NCBI RefSeq assembly: GCF_001613305.1 | Contig: NZ_BDCC01000080.1 | Span: forward strand, 1-50,855 | Direction: 5' to 3' | Origin: Nocardia vaccinii NBRC 15922 | GTDB lineage: Bacteria > Actinomycetota > Actinomycetes > Mycobacteriales > Mycobacteriaceae | DNA length: 50,855 nt | In this document: in pieces, positions 38,339 through 47,200 of the stretch | Position numbering within the stretch: the stretch's first letter is position 1 | How the letters are laid out: every line of letters begins with the position of its first letter | The notes under the pieces: generated by a model | What the model was told of the DNA's origin: nothing | The model's database searches: none | The model's input: the letters and a program-made list of their open reading frames with translations, nothing else | Program-made: the position numbers and the translations under genes

Positions 38339-39291
38339 TGCCGCACGTTCTGGCGCTCGCGGTGAGCGAGCAGGTAGGGATCTTCGAGCTGGCTGCCCCG
38401 TGCGCGATCTTCGGAACGGACCGGTCCGAATTCACCCGGGGCCGGGGCTGGTACGACTTCCGTGTCTGCGCGTCCGGAACGACCGCTGTCGACCAATGGT
38501 TCGTCACCGCAACGCAACACACGTACGAGCAACTGATCGAGGCCGACACCGTGGTCGTACCGGCCTGCCACGACCTGGATCTCACTCCACCCCCCGACCT
38601 GGTGGACGCGTTGCGACAGGCGCACCGCCGCGGCGCGCGGGTCGTGTCGCTGTGCACCGGCGCGTTCGTACTCGCCGCCGCCGGCCTGCTCGACGACCGA
38701 CGCGCCACTACGCACTGGCTGCATGCCGAAACCCTCGCCCGCCGCCACCCACGCGTCGAGGTCGACCCCAACGTCCTGTACGTGGACGAGGGCCGGGTGC
38801 TGACCTCGGCGGGCAAGTCGGCGGCAATGGACCTGTGCCTGTACCTGGTCGCGAAGGACTACGGCGCCACCGTCGCCAACACGCTCGCGCGCCGACTGGT
38901 CACTCCACCGCACCGCGACGGCGGCCAAGCCCAGTACATCCCGCCTCCGGCGATGCCGAGCACACCGGGATACCTCGACCGGGCCGTATCCTTCGCGCTG
39001 GGAAATCTGCACCGCCCCATCGGCATCGACGACCTCGCCCGGCACGCCGGGGTGAGCGTGCGAACCTTGCACCGCCGCTTCCGATCCCAACTCGGCACGA
39101 ACCCGCAGACCTGGCTGCACCGCCAACGCCTGGCCCGCGCCCAGGAACTCCTCGAGCGGACCGATCACACGGTGGACCGCATCGCCCAGGACTCCGGATT
39201 CGGCACCGCCCACGCCCTGCGCCGCCACTTCCACGCCGTCCTGCACACCACTCCGGATGCGTACCGCAAGACGTGGGAGGTCGGCAGATGA
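38338..39291 (+). CDS. GlxA-type AraC regulator (DJ-1/PfpI + HTH)
   Basis: A 317-residue regulator. Residues 1-185 are a DJ-1/PfpI-like glutamine-amidotransferase fold (HVLALAVSEQVGIFELAAPC, then VVPACHD and SLCTGAFVLAAAGLLDDRRA, with the nucleophile-elbow Cys). Residues 215-315 are a double AraC helix-turn-helix (IDDLARHAGVSVRTLHRRFR, then VDRIAQDSGFGTAHALRRHF). I use the ATG at 38338 because it begins the first strand; upstream in-frame starts add sequence that does not resemble the family and would overlap the divergent MFS gene. It probably regulates the MFS gene and itself. Confidence 0.92.
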   Translation: MPHVLALAVSEQVGIFELAAPCAIFGTDRSEFTRGRGWYDFRVCASGTTAVDQWFVTATQHTYEQLIEADTVVVPACHDLDLTPPPDLVDALRQAHRRGARVVSLCTGAFVLAAAGLLDDRRATTHWLHAETLARRHPRVEVDPNVLYVDEGRVLTSAGKSAAMDLCLYLVAKDYGATVANTLARRLVTPPHRDGGQAQYIPPPAMPSTPGYLDRAVSFALGNLHRPIGIDDLARHAGVSVRTLHRRFRSQLGTNPQTWLHRQRLARAQELLERTDHTVDRIAQDSGFGTAHALRRHFHAVLHTTPDAYRKTWEVGR

Positions 39292-39408
39292 CCAGCCTCG
39301 CAAGACCGCGGCAACCGCGCCGACCTGCCAGTTCCCCGGAAATCCTTTCGCGGGCAACCGATTCAGCCGAGAATGTTATCGGGCAAAACGGAACAGCGAG
39401 GAGGGTCC

Positions 39409-40515
39409 ATGACCAGGTATGCGCATTTTGTGGGGAGTGTTCCGAAGGAGTTGATGACCGGGGATGGTGCGGTGCTGCGCTGGTTCGCGGACAACAGCGG
39501 TGGCCATCCGACGGGGTTGCCCTGCGACCTGGATCCGGACTGGATCATGCAGTATCTGCGCGATCGCGGCAAACACGATGACGTCTTCGAGATCGTCCGT
39601 GGCGGCGAATACGCCGACTACAGCGACTTTCCCAGCTACGGCCTGCGCCGTGGGACGAAGCTGGAGCCGCGGCACGTGTCGATGGACCGGCTCGAGCGCA
39701 TCGGGTCCGTGGTCGCCGCCTTCGATGCGCTACGCGCCGCGCGCCCGGAGTTCGCGCAGACGAAATTGCAACTGAGCCAACCCAATCCGTTGGATCTCGC
39801 GATGTTCGTATTCGCCGGCGCCGCGGTGTCGACCGGATTTCCACTCGGTCCGGCGCTGCGGCGGTCGAATCTCATCATGGCCGCGCTGCGGGCGCTGCCG
39901 GTGTTCACCGAGGCCGTGATCGAGGAGATCCGGGCGGTGAACGAGCGCTACGGCGACCGGGTGGTCTGGCAGGTGGAATCGCCATTCGCGTTGCTGGGCA
40001 TGGTCAAGGCCGAACAGCTGGGGTCGAAGTGGGCGGCCGCACCGCTGCTGTCCCGCCAGCTCGCCGGACTGCTCACCGGAATCCACGAGACCGGTGCGCA
40101 CAGTGTCGTACATCTCTGCTACGGCGATTACCAGCACGAGTCGCTGCTCAGCCCGCGATCGCTCGCCCCCGCGGTCACGCTGCTGAATCACACCGCCCGG
40201 CACCTGCTCACCAGTGGAACTCCCTTTCCCGCCGTGCACATTCCGTGCGCGTACGGCAGTGCACCGGCTCCGCAGGACCCCGGGTTCTACGCACCCCTGC
40301 GGCGACTCGACCCGGAGTGGAAGATCATCGCCGGTGTGGTGTCGCCGCAATCCGATGCCGACAGCGCTCACGGGCTGCAGCTGTTCGAGGAGGCGGCGGG
40401 CCGCCCCGCCTACGGGGTCGCGACCGCATGCGGCCTCGGCCGCTGCAATGTTGCCGAGGCACAGCGGGCCGCGAGAACGATGGCGCAGTTGACCGCCGGG
40501 GCGTCCACCGGATAA
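39409..40515 (+). CDS. MetE C-terminal-like (cobalamin-independent methionine synthase fold) protein
   Basis: A 368-residue protein with features of the UROD/MetE-like superfamily: N-terminal FVGSVPKEL, the strand VVHLCYGDY (His235 and Cys237, placed like a MetE zinc ligand pair H-x-C), IPCAYGSAPAP, and the late TACGLGRCNVAEA segment (Cys341, Cys346), comparable to the conserved late cysteine of MetE. A GAGGAGGG site precedes the ATG at 39409. It is half the length of full MetE, so folate-dependent methionine synthesis is unlikely to be its exact role; a zinc-dependent thiol methyltransferase or a related non-MetE function is possible. It stands alone, downstream of the AraC regulator. Confidence 0.65.
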   Translation: MTRYAHFVGSVPKELMTGDGAVLRWFADNSGGHPTGLPCDLDPDWIMQYLRDRGKHDDVFEIVRGGEYADYSDFPSYGLRRGTKLEPRHVSMDRLERIGSVVAAFDALRAARPEFAQTKLQLSQPNPLDLAMFVFAGAAVSTGFPLGPALRRSNLIMAALRALPVFTEAVIEEIRAVNERYGDRVVWQVESPFALLGMVKAEQLGSKWAAAPLLSRQLAGLLTGIHETGAHSVVHLCYGDYQHESLLSPRSLAPAVTLLNHTARHLLTSGTPFPAVHIPCAYGSAPAPQDPGFYAPLRRLDPEWKIIAGVVSPQSDADSAHGLQLFEEAAGRPAYGVATACGLGRCNVAEAQRAARTMAQLTAGASTG

Positions 40516-41113
40516 TTTCTCGGGCTCCGCCCGCGGCGGAGGCACGTCAGAGGTCCTGACCCGCCTCCGCCGCACACCGGGATTCGCGGACGCACGGCAA
40601 TCACCCTCCCCCGCAAGGGATCTACTCGGCCACCCGACCAGCGCAGACATCCCCGCACGCGTCCGAATTCCGCGCTGCGCCATCCGGAAACGGGCATCCG
40701 TCGTACTATGGATGAGCTGGAAAGCGGGGTGACGTATGGCGTACCGATCGTGATCGCGGCCTCTTCCATGAGCCTCCTGCGCGCTCGTATCGAGCGATTC
40801 TCGGAAATCACTACTGCCACAAAGTAATTCACTGATCACCGTCGTGACGCTCTGTTCGCGTGTCAACGCCGGTCGTTCCGCTATGCCCTATGAGCTAATT
40901 CTCAGCTATCATTCGTACATTTGCGATTGCAACATAAATCACTGTTTCCCTAGCAGTTTCAAGACCACCTGTTAGGCTGATTCCCCGTGCGCCGTCGAGC
41001 AGTTAACCAACGGCAACGGAGGTTGTGGATTCCGTCTTCCGACAAATGACTCGGGTTCGATTCCGCCGCTACCCGCGGCGCACGATCTTGTTCGCACGTT
41101 CCAGGGAGTTGTC
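40516..41113. other. 598-bp spacer with AT-rich block upstream of the halogenase
   Basis: No firm gene. A 39-codon frame at 40708-40827 (starts MDELESGVTYG) has no ribosome-binding site and is not called. From about 40800 to 40980 the sequence is conspicuously AT-rich for this genome and includes the symmetrical TTGCGATTGCAA (about 40921-40932). It probably holds the promoter of the halogenase operon and may mark an acquired segment. Confidence 0.4.
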
Positions 41114-42604
41114 ATGGGGAACAAGGAAAATCCACACGTTCTGGTGGTCGGCGGAGGTCCGGCAGGTTCGACCGCCGCCGCGCTGCTCGCGCGGTCGGGA
41201 GTGGAAGTGACTCTCCTGGAGCGGGATACCTTCCCGCGGTACCACATCGGAGAGTCACTGCTTGCCTCGTGCCTGTCCACCCTCCGGGTGTCCGGCGCCT
41301 ACGACAAGGTGGCCGCACACGGCTTCCAGATCAAGCGGGGCGGATACTTCCAGTGGCAGAACGACACCTGGTTGTTGGACTGGTCCAAGTTGGTCGACGC
41401 CGAGGCGTGGTCCTGGCAGGTCGACCGGGCCACGTTCGACGATCTGCTGCTGCGCAACGCCTCGGACCAGGGTGCGCGGGTCATCGAGCAGGCGAAGGTC
41501 ACCAACATCGTGTTCGACGGTGAACGCCCGACCGCGGCGGAATGGGTGCGGGCCGGCGACGACACCGTCCACACCCTCGAATTCGACTTCCTCGTCGATG
41601 CCACGGGCCGAGACGGCGTGCTGGCCAAGCATTTCGACATCCGCCGCCAACATCCCGCATTCCGCAACGTCGCGGTCTGGTCGTACTGGACCGGCTCGCA
41701 GCTGCATCCCGACAGCCCCGAGGGCGCGATCAACGTGGTCTCGACCGAGGAGGGTGGCTGGTTCTGGCACATCCCGCTCGCGGGGGGCCGCAACAGCGTC
41801 GGGTATGTGGTGTCCGCGCGATTGGCCGCGGAGAAGTTGCGCGGCAGCGACTCTCAGCAGTTCTATCTGGACTCCATCGCGGCCAGCAAGCCGATGAGCG
41901 AGATGCTCGAAGGCGCGACGCAGGTCGCCGAGGTCAAGGCCGAACAGGACTACTCGTATGTCGCGGACCGGTTCTGCGGACCCGGTTACGTCCTGGTCGG
42001 CGACGCGGCCTGTTTCCTGGACCCGCTGCTTTCCACCGGCGTGCACCTGGCGACCTACTCCGGTCTGGTGTCCGCCGCGGCGATCGCGACCACACTGCGC
42101 GGGGAGATGAGCGAAACCGACGCCCTGGCGTACTACGAGTACACCTACCGCCGCGCCTACACGCGCTTCCTGTCGCTGGTGTCACGCATGTACGAGCACT
42201 ACATCGGATCCGAGGAGTACTTCGCGCACGCGCACCGGCTCACCGATGTGCACGACGGTGATTCGCCGGAGCAATCGTTCACCCGGATCATGGCGGGGCT
42301 CACCGACGTCGGCGAGACGAGCGGCGCGCAGGAGCTGACCGGAACCGACGTCATCGTCTCCGAGGCCGAGCGGTTGGATACCGCCCCCGATGTCGACGGG
42401 GTGAACATCAAATACATGGGCGGCCTGGACATGTCGCCGGTCTGGGACCACTGGCGCGACCCGCTGTCGGACACCGATATGGGCGAGCTGCGGATCACCA
42501 CCGAACCGTTCGGTCTGACCACCCACCCGCGCACCGACGCGGAGCGGGAGGCGGTGGCCCAGCCGGTCCTTCCTCCGCGCCACGACGCGGCAGACGCGCA
42601 TTAG
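41114..42604 (+). CDS. Flavin-dependent halogenase
   Basis: A 496-residue FAD-dependent halogenase. FAD-binding GGGPAGSTAA (13-22) opens the protein, followed by FPRYHIGESLL. Halogenase hallmarks are present: the conserved lysine in F-Q-I-K-R-G-G (Lys74), the W-x-W-x-I-P motif (GWFWHIP, 216-221) and the F-x-x-P-x-x-S-x-G motif (FLDPLLSTG, 301-309), with GDAACF before it. Sequence style is closer to the phenol/pyrrole-type halogenases (CndH/CmlS-like) than to tryptophan halogenases. It needs reduced FAD from a flavin reductase, which is not encoded nearby. Downstream on the same strand are a chorismate-lyase-like enzyme, an antiporter and a P450, pointing to a halogenated aromatic metabolite. 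Confidence 0.92.
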   Translation: MGNKENPHVLVVGGGPAGSTAAALLARSGVEVTLLERDTFPRYHIGESLLASCLSTLRVSGAYDKVAAHGFQIKRGGYFQWQNDTWLLDWSKLVDAEAWSWQVDRATFDDLLLRNASDQGARVIEQAKVTNIVFDGERPTAAEWVRAGDDTVHTLEFDFLVDATGRDGVLAKHFDIRRQHPAFRNVAVWSYWTGSQLHPDSPEGAINVVSTEEGGWFWHIPLAGGRNSVGYVVSARLAAEKLRGSDSQQFYLDSIAASKPMSEMLEGATQVAEVKAEQDYSYVADRFCGPGYVLVGDAACFLDPLLSTGVHLATYSGLVSAAAIATTLRGEMSETDALAYYEYTYRRAYTRFLSLVSRMYEHYIGSEEYFAHAHRLTDVHDGDSPEQSFTRIMAGLTDVGETSGAQELTGTDVIVSEAERLDTAPDVDGVNIKYMGGLDMSPVWDHWRDPLSDTDMGELRITTEPFGLTTHPRTDAEREAVAQPVLPPRHDAADAH

Positions 42605-42653
42605 CGGCGCGGCCACCGGAATTTCCGATGCGAACCGATAGACGGAGTCGGCC

Positions 42654-43298
42654 GTGACGGTCACCCACTCCGCCCCCGGCCCGCTGGGCGAACCGACGCC
42701 CAGCGGGCCGGGGTCCCGGATGAACACCGCAGCGTCGATCGAGCGATTCCACCACCCGATGACGCGGGCACTGCTCACGAGCGAGGGCATCACGACCACA
42801 GCGCTCGAACGCCACCTGGCAAGCGATCTGAGCGTGCTGGTGATGCGCCAGGACGAGATCCCGGCCATCACGCTGCCGGCCCTCATCATCGATGTGCTGC
42901 GGCTGCGCGCAGCCGACCGAGCTCTGATCCGGCACTCGCGCCTGGTCAGCACCGAAAGGACGGTGTCGATCAATTACGTTGCGGCCGTGGCGCGAACGGC
43001 CGGGACGAGCGGACTGGCCGATCCGCGCACCCCGATCGGCCACGGACTGATCGCCCGCGGCCTGACCCAGCGCCGCCGGATCATGTGGGCGGGAACCCGG
43101 ACGTGGCCGGACGGGCGGGCCTGCGCGGCAAGGGCATACGTGATGTCACTCGGGGACCGCCCCGCGTGCTGGATCCGCGAGGCGTTCAACCCGGACATCG
43201 TCCCGGCCGAACGCGCCATGGTGTGGCTGCCGGAACCCGAATTGCGCGACGAACCCGAATTCCGCACGACCCTCCGGCCCGAGGAGATTCCGGAGTGA
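42654..43298 (+). CDS. Chorismate-lyase-like protein (DUF98 family)
   Basis: A 214-residue protein starting at GTG 42654 (GGAG seven bases upstream), 49 bp after the halogenase. The pattern fits the mycobacterial chorismate pyruvate-lyase type (Rv2949c): MTRALLTSEGITTTALERHL, VLVMRQDEIP, LRLRAADRALIRHSRLVS, then ADPRTPIGHGLIARGLTQRR and IREAFNP. Chorismate lyase yields 4-hydroxybenzoate plus pyruvate. The catalytic arginine and glutamate appear retained in the central and terminal segments (my reading). Placed with a halogenase, it could provide the aromatic substrate. Its stop overlaps the antiporter start, so the genes are coupled. Confidence 0.72.
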   Translation: MTVTHSAPGPLGEPTPSGPGSRMNTAASIERFHHPMTRALLTSEGITTTALERHLASDLSVLVMRQDEIPAITLPALIIDVLRLRAADRALIRHSRLVSTERTVSINYVAAVARTAGTSGLADPRTPIGHGLIARGLTQRRRIMWAGTRTWPDGRACAARAYVMSLGDRPACWIREAFNPDIVPAERAMVWLPEPELRDEPEFRTTLRPEEIPE

Positions 43299-44518
43299 AT
43301 GACGTCATCGTCACGATCCTGTTGGATCTGGTCCTGATCATGGTGGCGGCCCACAGTCTGGGCTGGTTGGCCGAGAAGCTCGGCCAACCGCCGGTGATCG
43401 GCGAGATCGCGGCCGGAATCCTGGCCGGCCCCACCATCATCGGGCACCACCTGTCCTCGATGCTGTTCCCGCAGTCCGCCCGCCCCTCCCTCGTACTGCT
43501 GGCCGACATCGGAGTGGCGGTGTTCATGTTCGTCGCGGGCCTGGAACTCGACCGCGGCATCTTCACCGGTGCGCGGCGCTCGATTCCCGCGGTGTCGGCG
43601 GCGGCCTACGTGGCGCCGTTCGTTCTGGGAAGCGGCATCGCGGTCACCGTTCTGGCGCGCTACCAGACCGGCAACCGGCTGCACTTCGCCCTCTACATCG
43701 GCTGTGCGCTGGCGGTGACCGCCTTCCCGGTGCTGGCGCGGATCCTGCACGACCGCAATCTGGTGCACACCGAGATCGGCCAACTCAGCCTGGCATGCGC
43801 GGCCCTGGTCGACATCATGGCATGGGTGGTGCTGGCGGTGATCCTGGCGCTGGCCCACCCGGGCGGCGCCCCGTGGCGCCTGATCCTGCTGATCCCGCTC
43901 GTCGGGCTGATGTGGTGGGGTCTGCGGCCGATGCTGGGGCGGGTCTCGCAGGCCGGCACCGCTCAGACGATGATCGTGCTCGGCGTCGGTGGCGCGCTGG
44001 CCGTCGCGGCGATCACCGAATGGATCGGATTGCACCTGATCTTCGGCGCTTTCGCGTTCGGAGTGATCTTCCCCCGCGAACGCCGCCAGGCGGTGGAGTC
44101 CGGGGTCCGGGTGCTCAGCGCGATTCTGTTGCCCGGGTTCTTCGTCGTGGCGGGCCTGGCCGTCGACCTGAGTTCGATCGACTCGACCGCGATCGGCGAA
44201 CTCGTCGTCATCATCGCCGCCGCGGTGCTGGGGAAAGTCGGTAGCGTCTACGTCGCCGGCCGCCTGACCGGAATGCCGGCGCGACCAGCGGCCGCGGTGG
44301 CGGCGCTGCTCAACACCCGCGGACTGACCGAGCTGGTGATTTTGTCCGTGGGCCTGACCACCGGACTGATCGGGCCGCAACTGTATTCACTGCTGGTGGT
44401 GATGGCGCTCGTGACGACCGCTTCGACCGCACCGATTCTGCGACTCCTCGGCACCGCCCGTGGCCCCGTCGTGACCGAAGCCGCGGTAGCTGCCATCGAG
44501 ACGCCTACTCCCCCGTAA
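43295..44518 (+). CDS. CPA2-type cation/proton antiporter
   Basis: A 407-residue membrane protein of the monovalent cation:proton antiporter-2 family with about twelve helices: IVTILLDLVLIMVAAHSLGW, LGQPPVIGEIAAGILAGPTI, then VLLADIGVAVFMFVAGLELD. The late helices include ALLNTRGLTELVILSVGL, a usual family signature. Translation starts at the GTG at 43295, which overlaps the previous stop (GTGA), so it belongs to the halogenase operon. Similar antiporters occur in polyketide and enediyne clusters, where they may serve export or self-protection; that role here is inference. Confidence 0.9.
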   Translation: MNDVIVTILLDLVLIMVAAHSLGWLAEKLGQPPVIGEIAAGILAGPTIIGHHLSSMLFPQSARPSLVLLADIGVAVFMFVAGLELDRGIFTGARRSIPAVSAAAYVAPFVLGSGIAVTVLARYQTGNRLHFALYIGCALAVTAFPVLARILHDRNLVHTEIGQLSLACAALVDIMAWVVLAVILALAHPGGAPWRLILLIPLVGLMWWGLRPMLGRVSQAGTAQTMIVLGVGGALAVAAITEWIGLHLIFGAFAFGVIFPRERRQAVESGVRVLSAILLPGFFVVAGLAVDLSSIDSTAIGELVVIIAAAVLGKVGSVYVAGRLTGMPARPAAAVAALLNTRGLTELVILSVGLTTGLIGPQLYSLLVVMALVTTASTAPILRLLGTARGPVVTEAAVAAIETPTPP

Positions 44519-44895
44519 CTTACTGCACAGCAGTGTGTTCCCCACCGTGTCGTCGACTCGCCCCCGAGCGTGGACCGCGAATTGTCACCGTCGTACTGCG
44601 TAATATGCTGCGACACAATCGCATACGGGCCGATCGCGGCCGCGGGCAAGGATGTCCTCGCGGTATCGGCCTGCCCATCGGCCGTGGATTCCATTGCCGC
44701 CTCGGCAAGCCCGCCGTTGTCGTCGCTGCTATGTTGCTTGGGTGGGCGAAGCGCCAAGTACCGCAGAATGGTTCAGCACTGCTGTCGATGGGTGCCGGTA
44801 CGCGGTAGTCCTCGCGCTACCCACGTGAGCGCGGCGGCCCGTCGCGCTCGGGGGGGATATCGCCATATTTCCGTTAATCGCCCGGAGTCACGTCT
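44519..44895. other. 377-bp spacer with a hairpin before the P450 gene
   Basis: No gene is supported. Close to the P450 start lies GAGCGCG-(9 nt)-CGCGCTC (44827-44849), preceded by GGTAG ... CTACC (44804-44821). These could end the antiporter transcript or form a leader structure. The P450 may have its own promoter here. Confidence 0.35.
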
Positions 44896-46185
44896 TTGAC
44901 CACACCGCAATCGCCCGCCCCCGATCCGTACACCACGGCTTCCGGAATGTGTCCTGTTCACCGCGGTCCGTCCCCGGACGCCGACTCGGACTTCCGATTC
45001 CCGATGTACACCCCCGATTTCGTCAGCAAGCCGGACGACACGTACGACCGGATGCGCCAAGCGCATTCCACCCTGGTCCCCGTCGAACTGGCCCCCGATG
45101 TGCCGGCCACTCTCGTCATCGGCTACAGCACCGCGGTCCAGATCCTCAACGATCCCGACCACTTCCCATCCGATCCACGCGTCTGGCAGAAGTCCATCCC
45201 CGCGGATTCGCCGGTCCGGCCGATGATGGAGTGGTTGCCGGCGGCCCGCTACAACACCGGCGCGACCCACCGGCGCTATCGCGACCCCTCGGTCATCGCG
45301 ATCGACAACATCGACCAGAACTCCATCCTCGACATGGTCGAGAATGCCGCGATCCCGCTGATCACCTCGTTCTGCGAGAGCGGATCCGCCGATCTCGTGA
45401 TGCAGTACGCATTCCCGCTGGTACTCGAGGTGCTCAACCAGATGTGCGGCTGCCCTGCCGATATCGGCACACGGGTGGCCCTCGGCATGGCCGATCGCTT
45501 CGATTCCGACCGTGTCAAGGCCAAACAGGGCATGGTGGACATGCGGGGGGCGCTGATGGAGTTGATCACGCTCAAGCGCGAGCAGCCCGGCGACGACGTC
45601 ACCTCACACCTGGCCCACCACCCCAATGGCCTCGACGACATCGAGGTATTCGCGCAGCTGATGAGCTTCTACGGCGCGGGATTCGAGGCCCAGCGCACCT
45701 TCATGGCCAACGCTCTGCTGCTGATCCTCACCGACCCGCGATTCCAGCCCGACAGCGGCCGCAACCTGTCGACCACCGACGCGCTCGATGAGGTGCTGTT
45801 CAACAATCCGCCGATGGCGAACTTCTGCACCACCTACCCGCGGCAACCGATTCAGATCGACGGCGTATGGCTGCCCGCCGATCAACCGGTACTCATCAGC
45901 CTGGCCGCGTGCAACAACGATCCGCGCATCCGGGGCGATGCCACCAGCAGCATCGGCAATCGCTCACATCTGGCCTGGAGCACCGGCCCGCACGTGTGCC
46001 CCGCCAAGGACGTGGCCTACCGGACCGTCGAGAGCGCCATCGACCAACTCTTCGACCGCATCGGTGAAATCCAGCTGGCAGTTCGGCCCGAGCAGCTGAC
46101 CTGGCGTCCCGGCCCGTTCCACCGCGCCCTGACCGCGATGCCGGTGGTCTTCGCGCCACTTCGTCCGCACCAGGTGGCGATGTAG
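44896..46185 (+). CDS. Cytochrome P450 lacking the ExxR arginine
   Basis: A 429-residue cytosolic P450. Translation starts at TTG 44896 with GGAG eight bases upstream. The heme-ligand loop is W-S-T-G-P-H-V-C-P-A (Cys368), with Trp in place of the usual Phe and Pro in place of the Gly after Cys. The K-helix reads D-E-V-L-F (Glu299 to Phe302), so the ExxR arginine is missing, and the I-helix GAGFEAQRT lacks the usual acid-alcohol pair at the kink. Such departures are known from the actinobacterial CYP157 family, which often partners a second P450. Its place after the halogenase operon suggests tailoring, but an atypical or non-oxidative role is possible. Confidence 0.9.
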   Translation: MTTPQSPAPDPYTTASGMCPVHRGPSPDADSDFRFPMYTPDFVSKPDDTYDRMRQAHSTLVPVELAPDVPATLVIGYSTAVQILNDPDHFPSDPRVWQKSIPADSPVRPMMEWLPAARYNTGATHRRYRDPSVIAIDNIDQNSILDMVENAAIPLITSFCESGSADLVMQYAFPLVLEVLNQMCGCPADIGTRVALGMADRFDSDRVKAKQGMVDMRGALMELITLKREQPGDDVTSHLAHHPNGLDDIEVFAQLMSFYGAGFEAQRTFMANALLLILTDPRFQPDSGRNLSTTDALDEVLFNNPPMANFCTTYPRQPIQIDGVWLPADQPVLISLAACNNDPRIRGDATSSIGNRSHLAWSTGPHVCPAKDVAYRTVESAIDQLFDRIGEIQLAVRPEQLTWRPGPFHRALTAMPVVFAPLRPHQVAM

Positions 46186-46704
46186 GCACCACCGCCCGTA
46201 GCACCCGCTCGAACGGCCCGGCCGGCCCGGACAACGCCCGCCGGGCCGTCGGCGCCACCGCTCACACGGGAACGCCGGGCGCCGCCAAAAGCGTGCGGTC
46301 GCCGTCGAATCCGTGGGCCATCACATGACGGACAGCCCGGCAACCGGGTAGGTATCGCGGAACGCCTCGCGCACCACAGCTGCCTCGGGCACTGCCCGGC
46401 GTTCGATCCCCGCCACCACTTCAGCAACCCGCCAGCAGTGGCTGGGCACCGAGTTGCCGGAGATCACAACCGAGAGCGCCACATTCGCCGCCTCGTCCAC
46501 GGTGTGTCCCGAAGGAACACACCGTGGACGGGATATCGAGCTCAGCCACCGTCGTCATATTCCGAAAATCTCGGTGCGCCTTCATAACTGGCAACAGTTA
46601 TCACGTATCGCGAAGCGCCCCGGTGGGGCTGCCGTTGCCGGCGGGGCACGACCGGACCGGTACCGAGTAGCAGCCGAAAGGGCTCCCGGTGCCGCAACAG
46701 GGCC
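46186..46704. other. 519-bp spacer, possible decayed small gene
   Basis: No intact gene. On the minus strand, about 46556 to 46325, a start-like MTTVAELDIPSTV runs into a frame break at the hairpin, after which another frame gives natural-looking protein (VDEAANVALSVVISGN, then VVREAFRDTYPVAGLSVM and a stop at about 46325). This reads as a small gene interrupted by a frameshift. No family recognised. Confidence 0.35.
46494..46530. repeat. Perfect 14-bp inverted repeat
   Basis: CGTCCACGGTGTGT (46494-46507), a 9-nt loop CCCGAAGGA, and ACACACCGTGGACG (46517-46530). It lies between the convergent P450 and HxlR genes and could be a bidirectional terminator, although no T-run follows. Confidence 0.75.
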
Positions 46705-47060
46705 TCAGCCGTGCTGGGCGACCGGCTCGGAATTCGCTTCGAGCACATCGAGAACCGCGTCGCCGTTCGCCCTCGCCACCTGGACAGCAGGTGGATCGGA
46801 TCGATCAGCGTCGCTCCGAGTGAGGTGAGTTCGTACTCGACGCGACGCGGCACCTCGGCATACACCTGGCGGCGGACGAATCCGTGCGCCTCGAGCCGCC
46901 GGAGCGTCCGGATGAGCACCTTGCGGGAGATGCCGCCGATCAACTCGATCAACTCGCCATGGCGCACAGGGCCTTTGCCGAGGCCGTAGAGCACGACGAC
47001 CGTCCACGTGTCGGCGGTGAGCGGTCGATCGGGGCCGCGGTTGCGCAGAACCTGCGCCAC
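46705..47060 (-). pseudogene. HxlR-family regulator with an apparent frameshift
   Basis: The frame from 47060 gives an HxlR winged helix: LTADTWTVVVLYGLGKGPVR, then HGELIELIGGISRKVLIRTL, RRLEAHGFVRRQVYAEVPRR and VEYELTSLG. After IHLLSRW (Trp95, 46778-46776) the frame turns into unrelated arginine-rich sequence. Reading one base back at 46776 restores the expected C-terminus (ARANGDAVLDVLEANSEPV, stop at 46705), so one G seems to be missing near 46776. The N-terminus is also uncertain: family-like sequence (RKLGPALREDLLAHVGRAVA) extends upstream of the GTG at 47060 without an evident start codon. It lies downstream of the NmrA-like gene on the same strand. Either a pseudogene or a sequencing error. 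Confidence 0.75.
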
Positions 47061-47200
47061 GGCGCGTCCGACGTGCGCCAGGAGATCCTCGCGGAGTGCG
47101 GGGCCCAGTTTCCTCGCCGGGACGTAACGGCCGCGGGAGCAGCACGGGCATACGCGGATCCGGTGCCCCGCGAATGCCCGCGAACCGATGCCAGTGGGTA

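Noticed and set aside
40708..40827. 39-codon frame upstream of the halogenase
   Set aside because: No ribosome-binding site, no family similarity and an AT-rich 3' end; too short to support.
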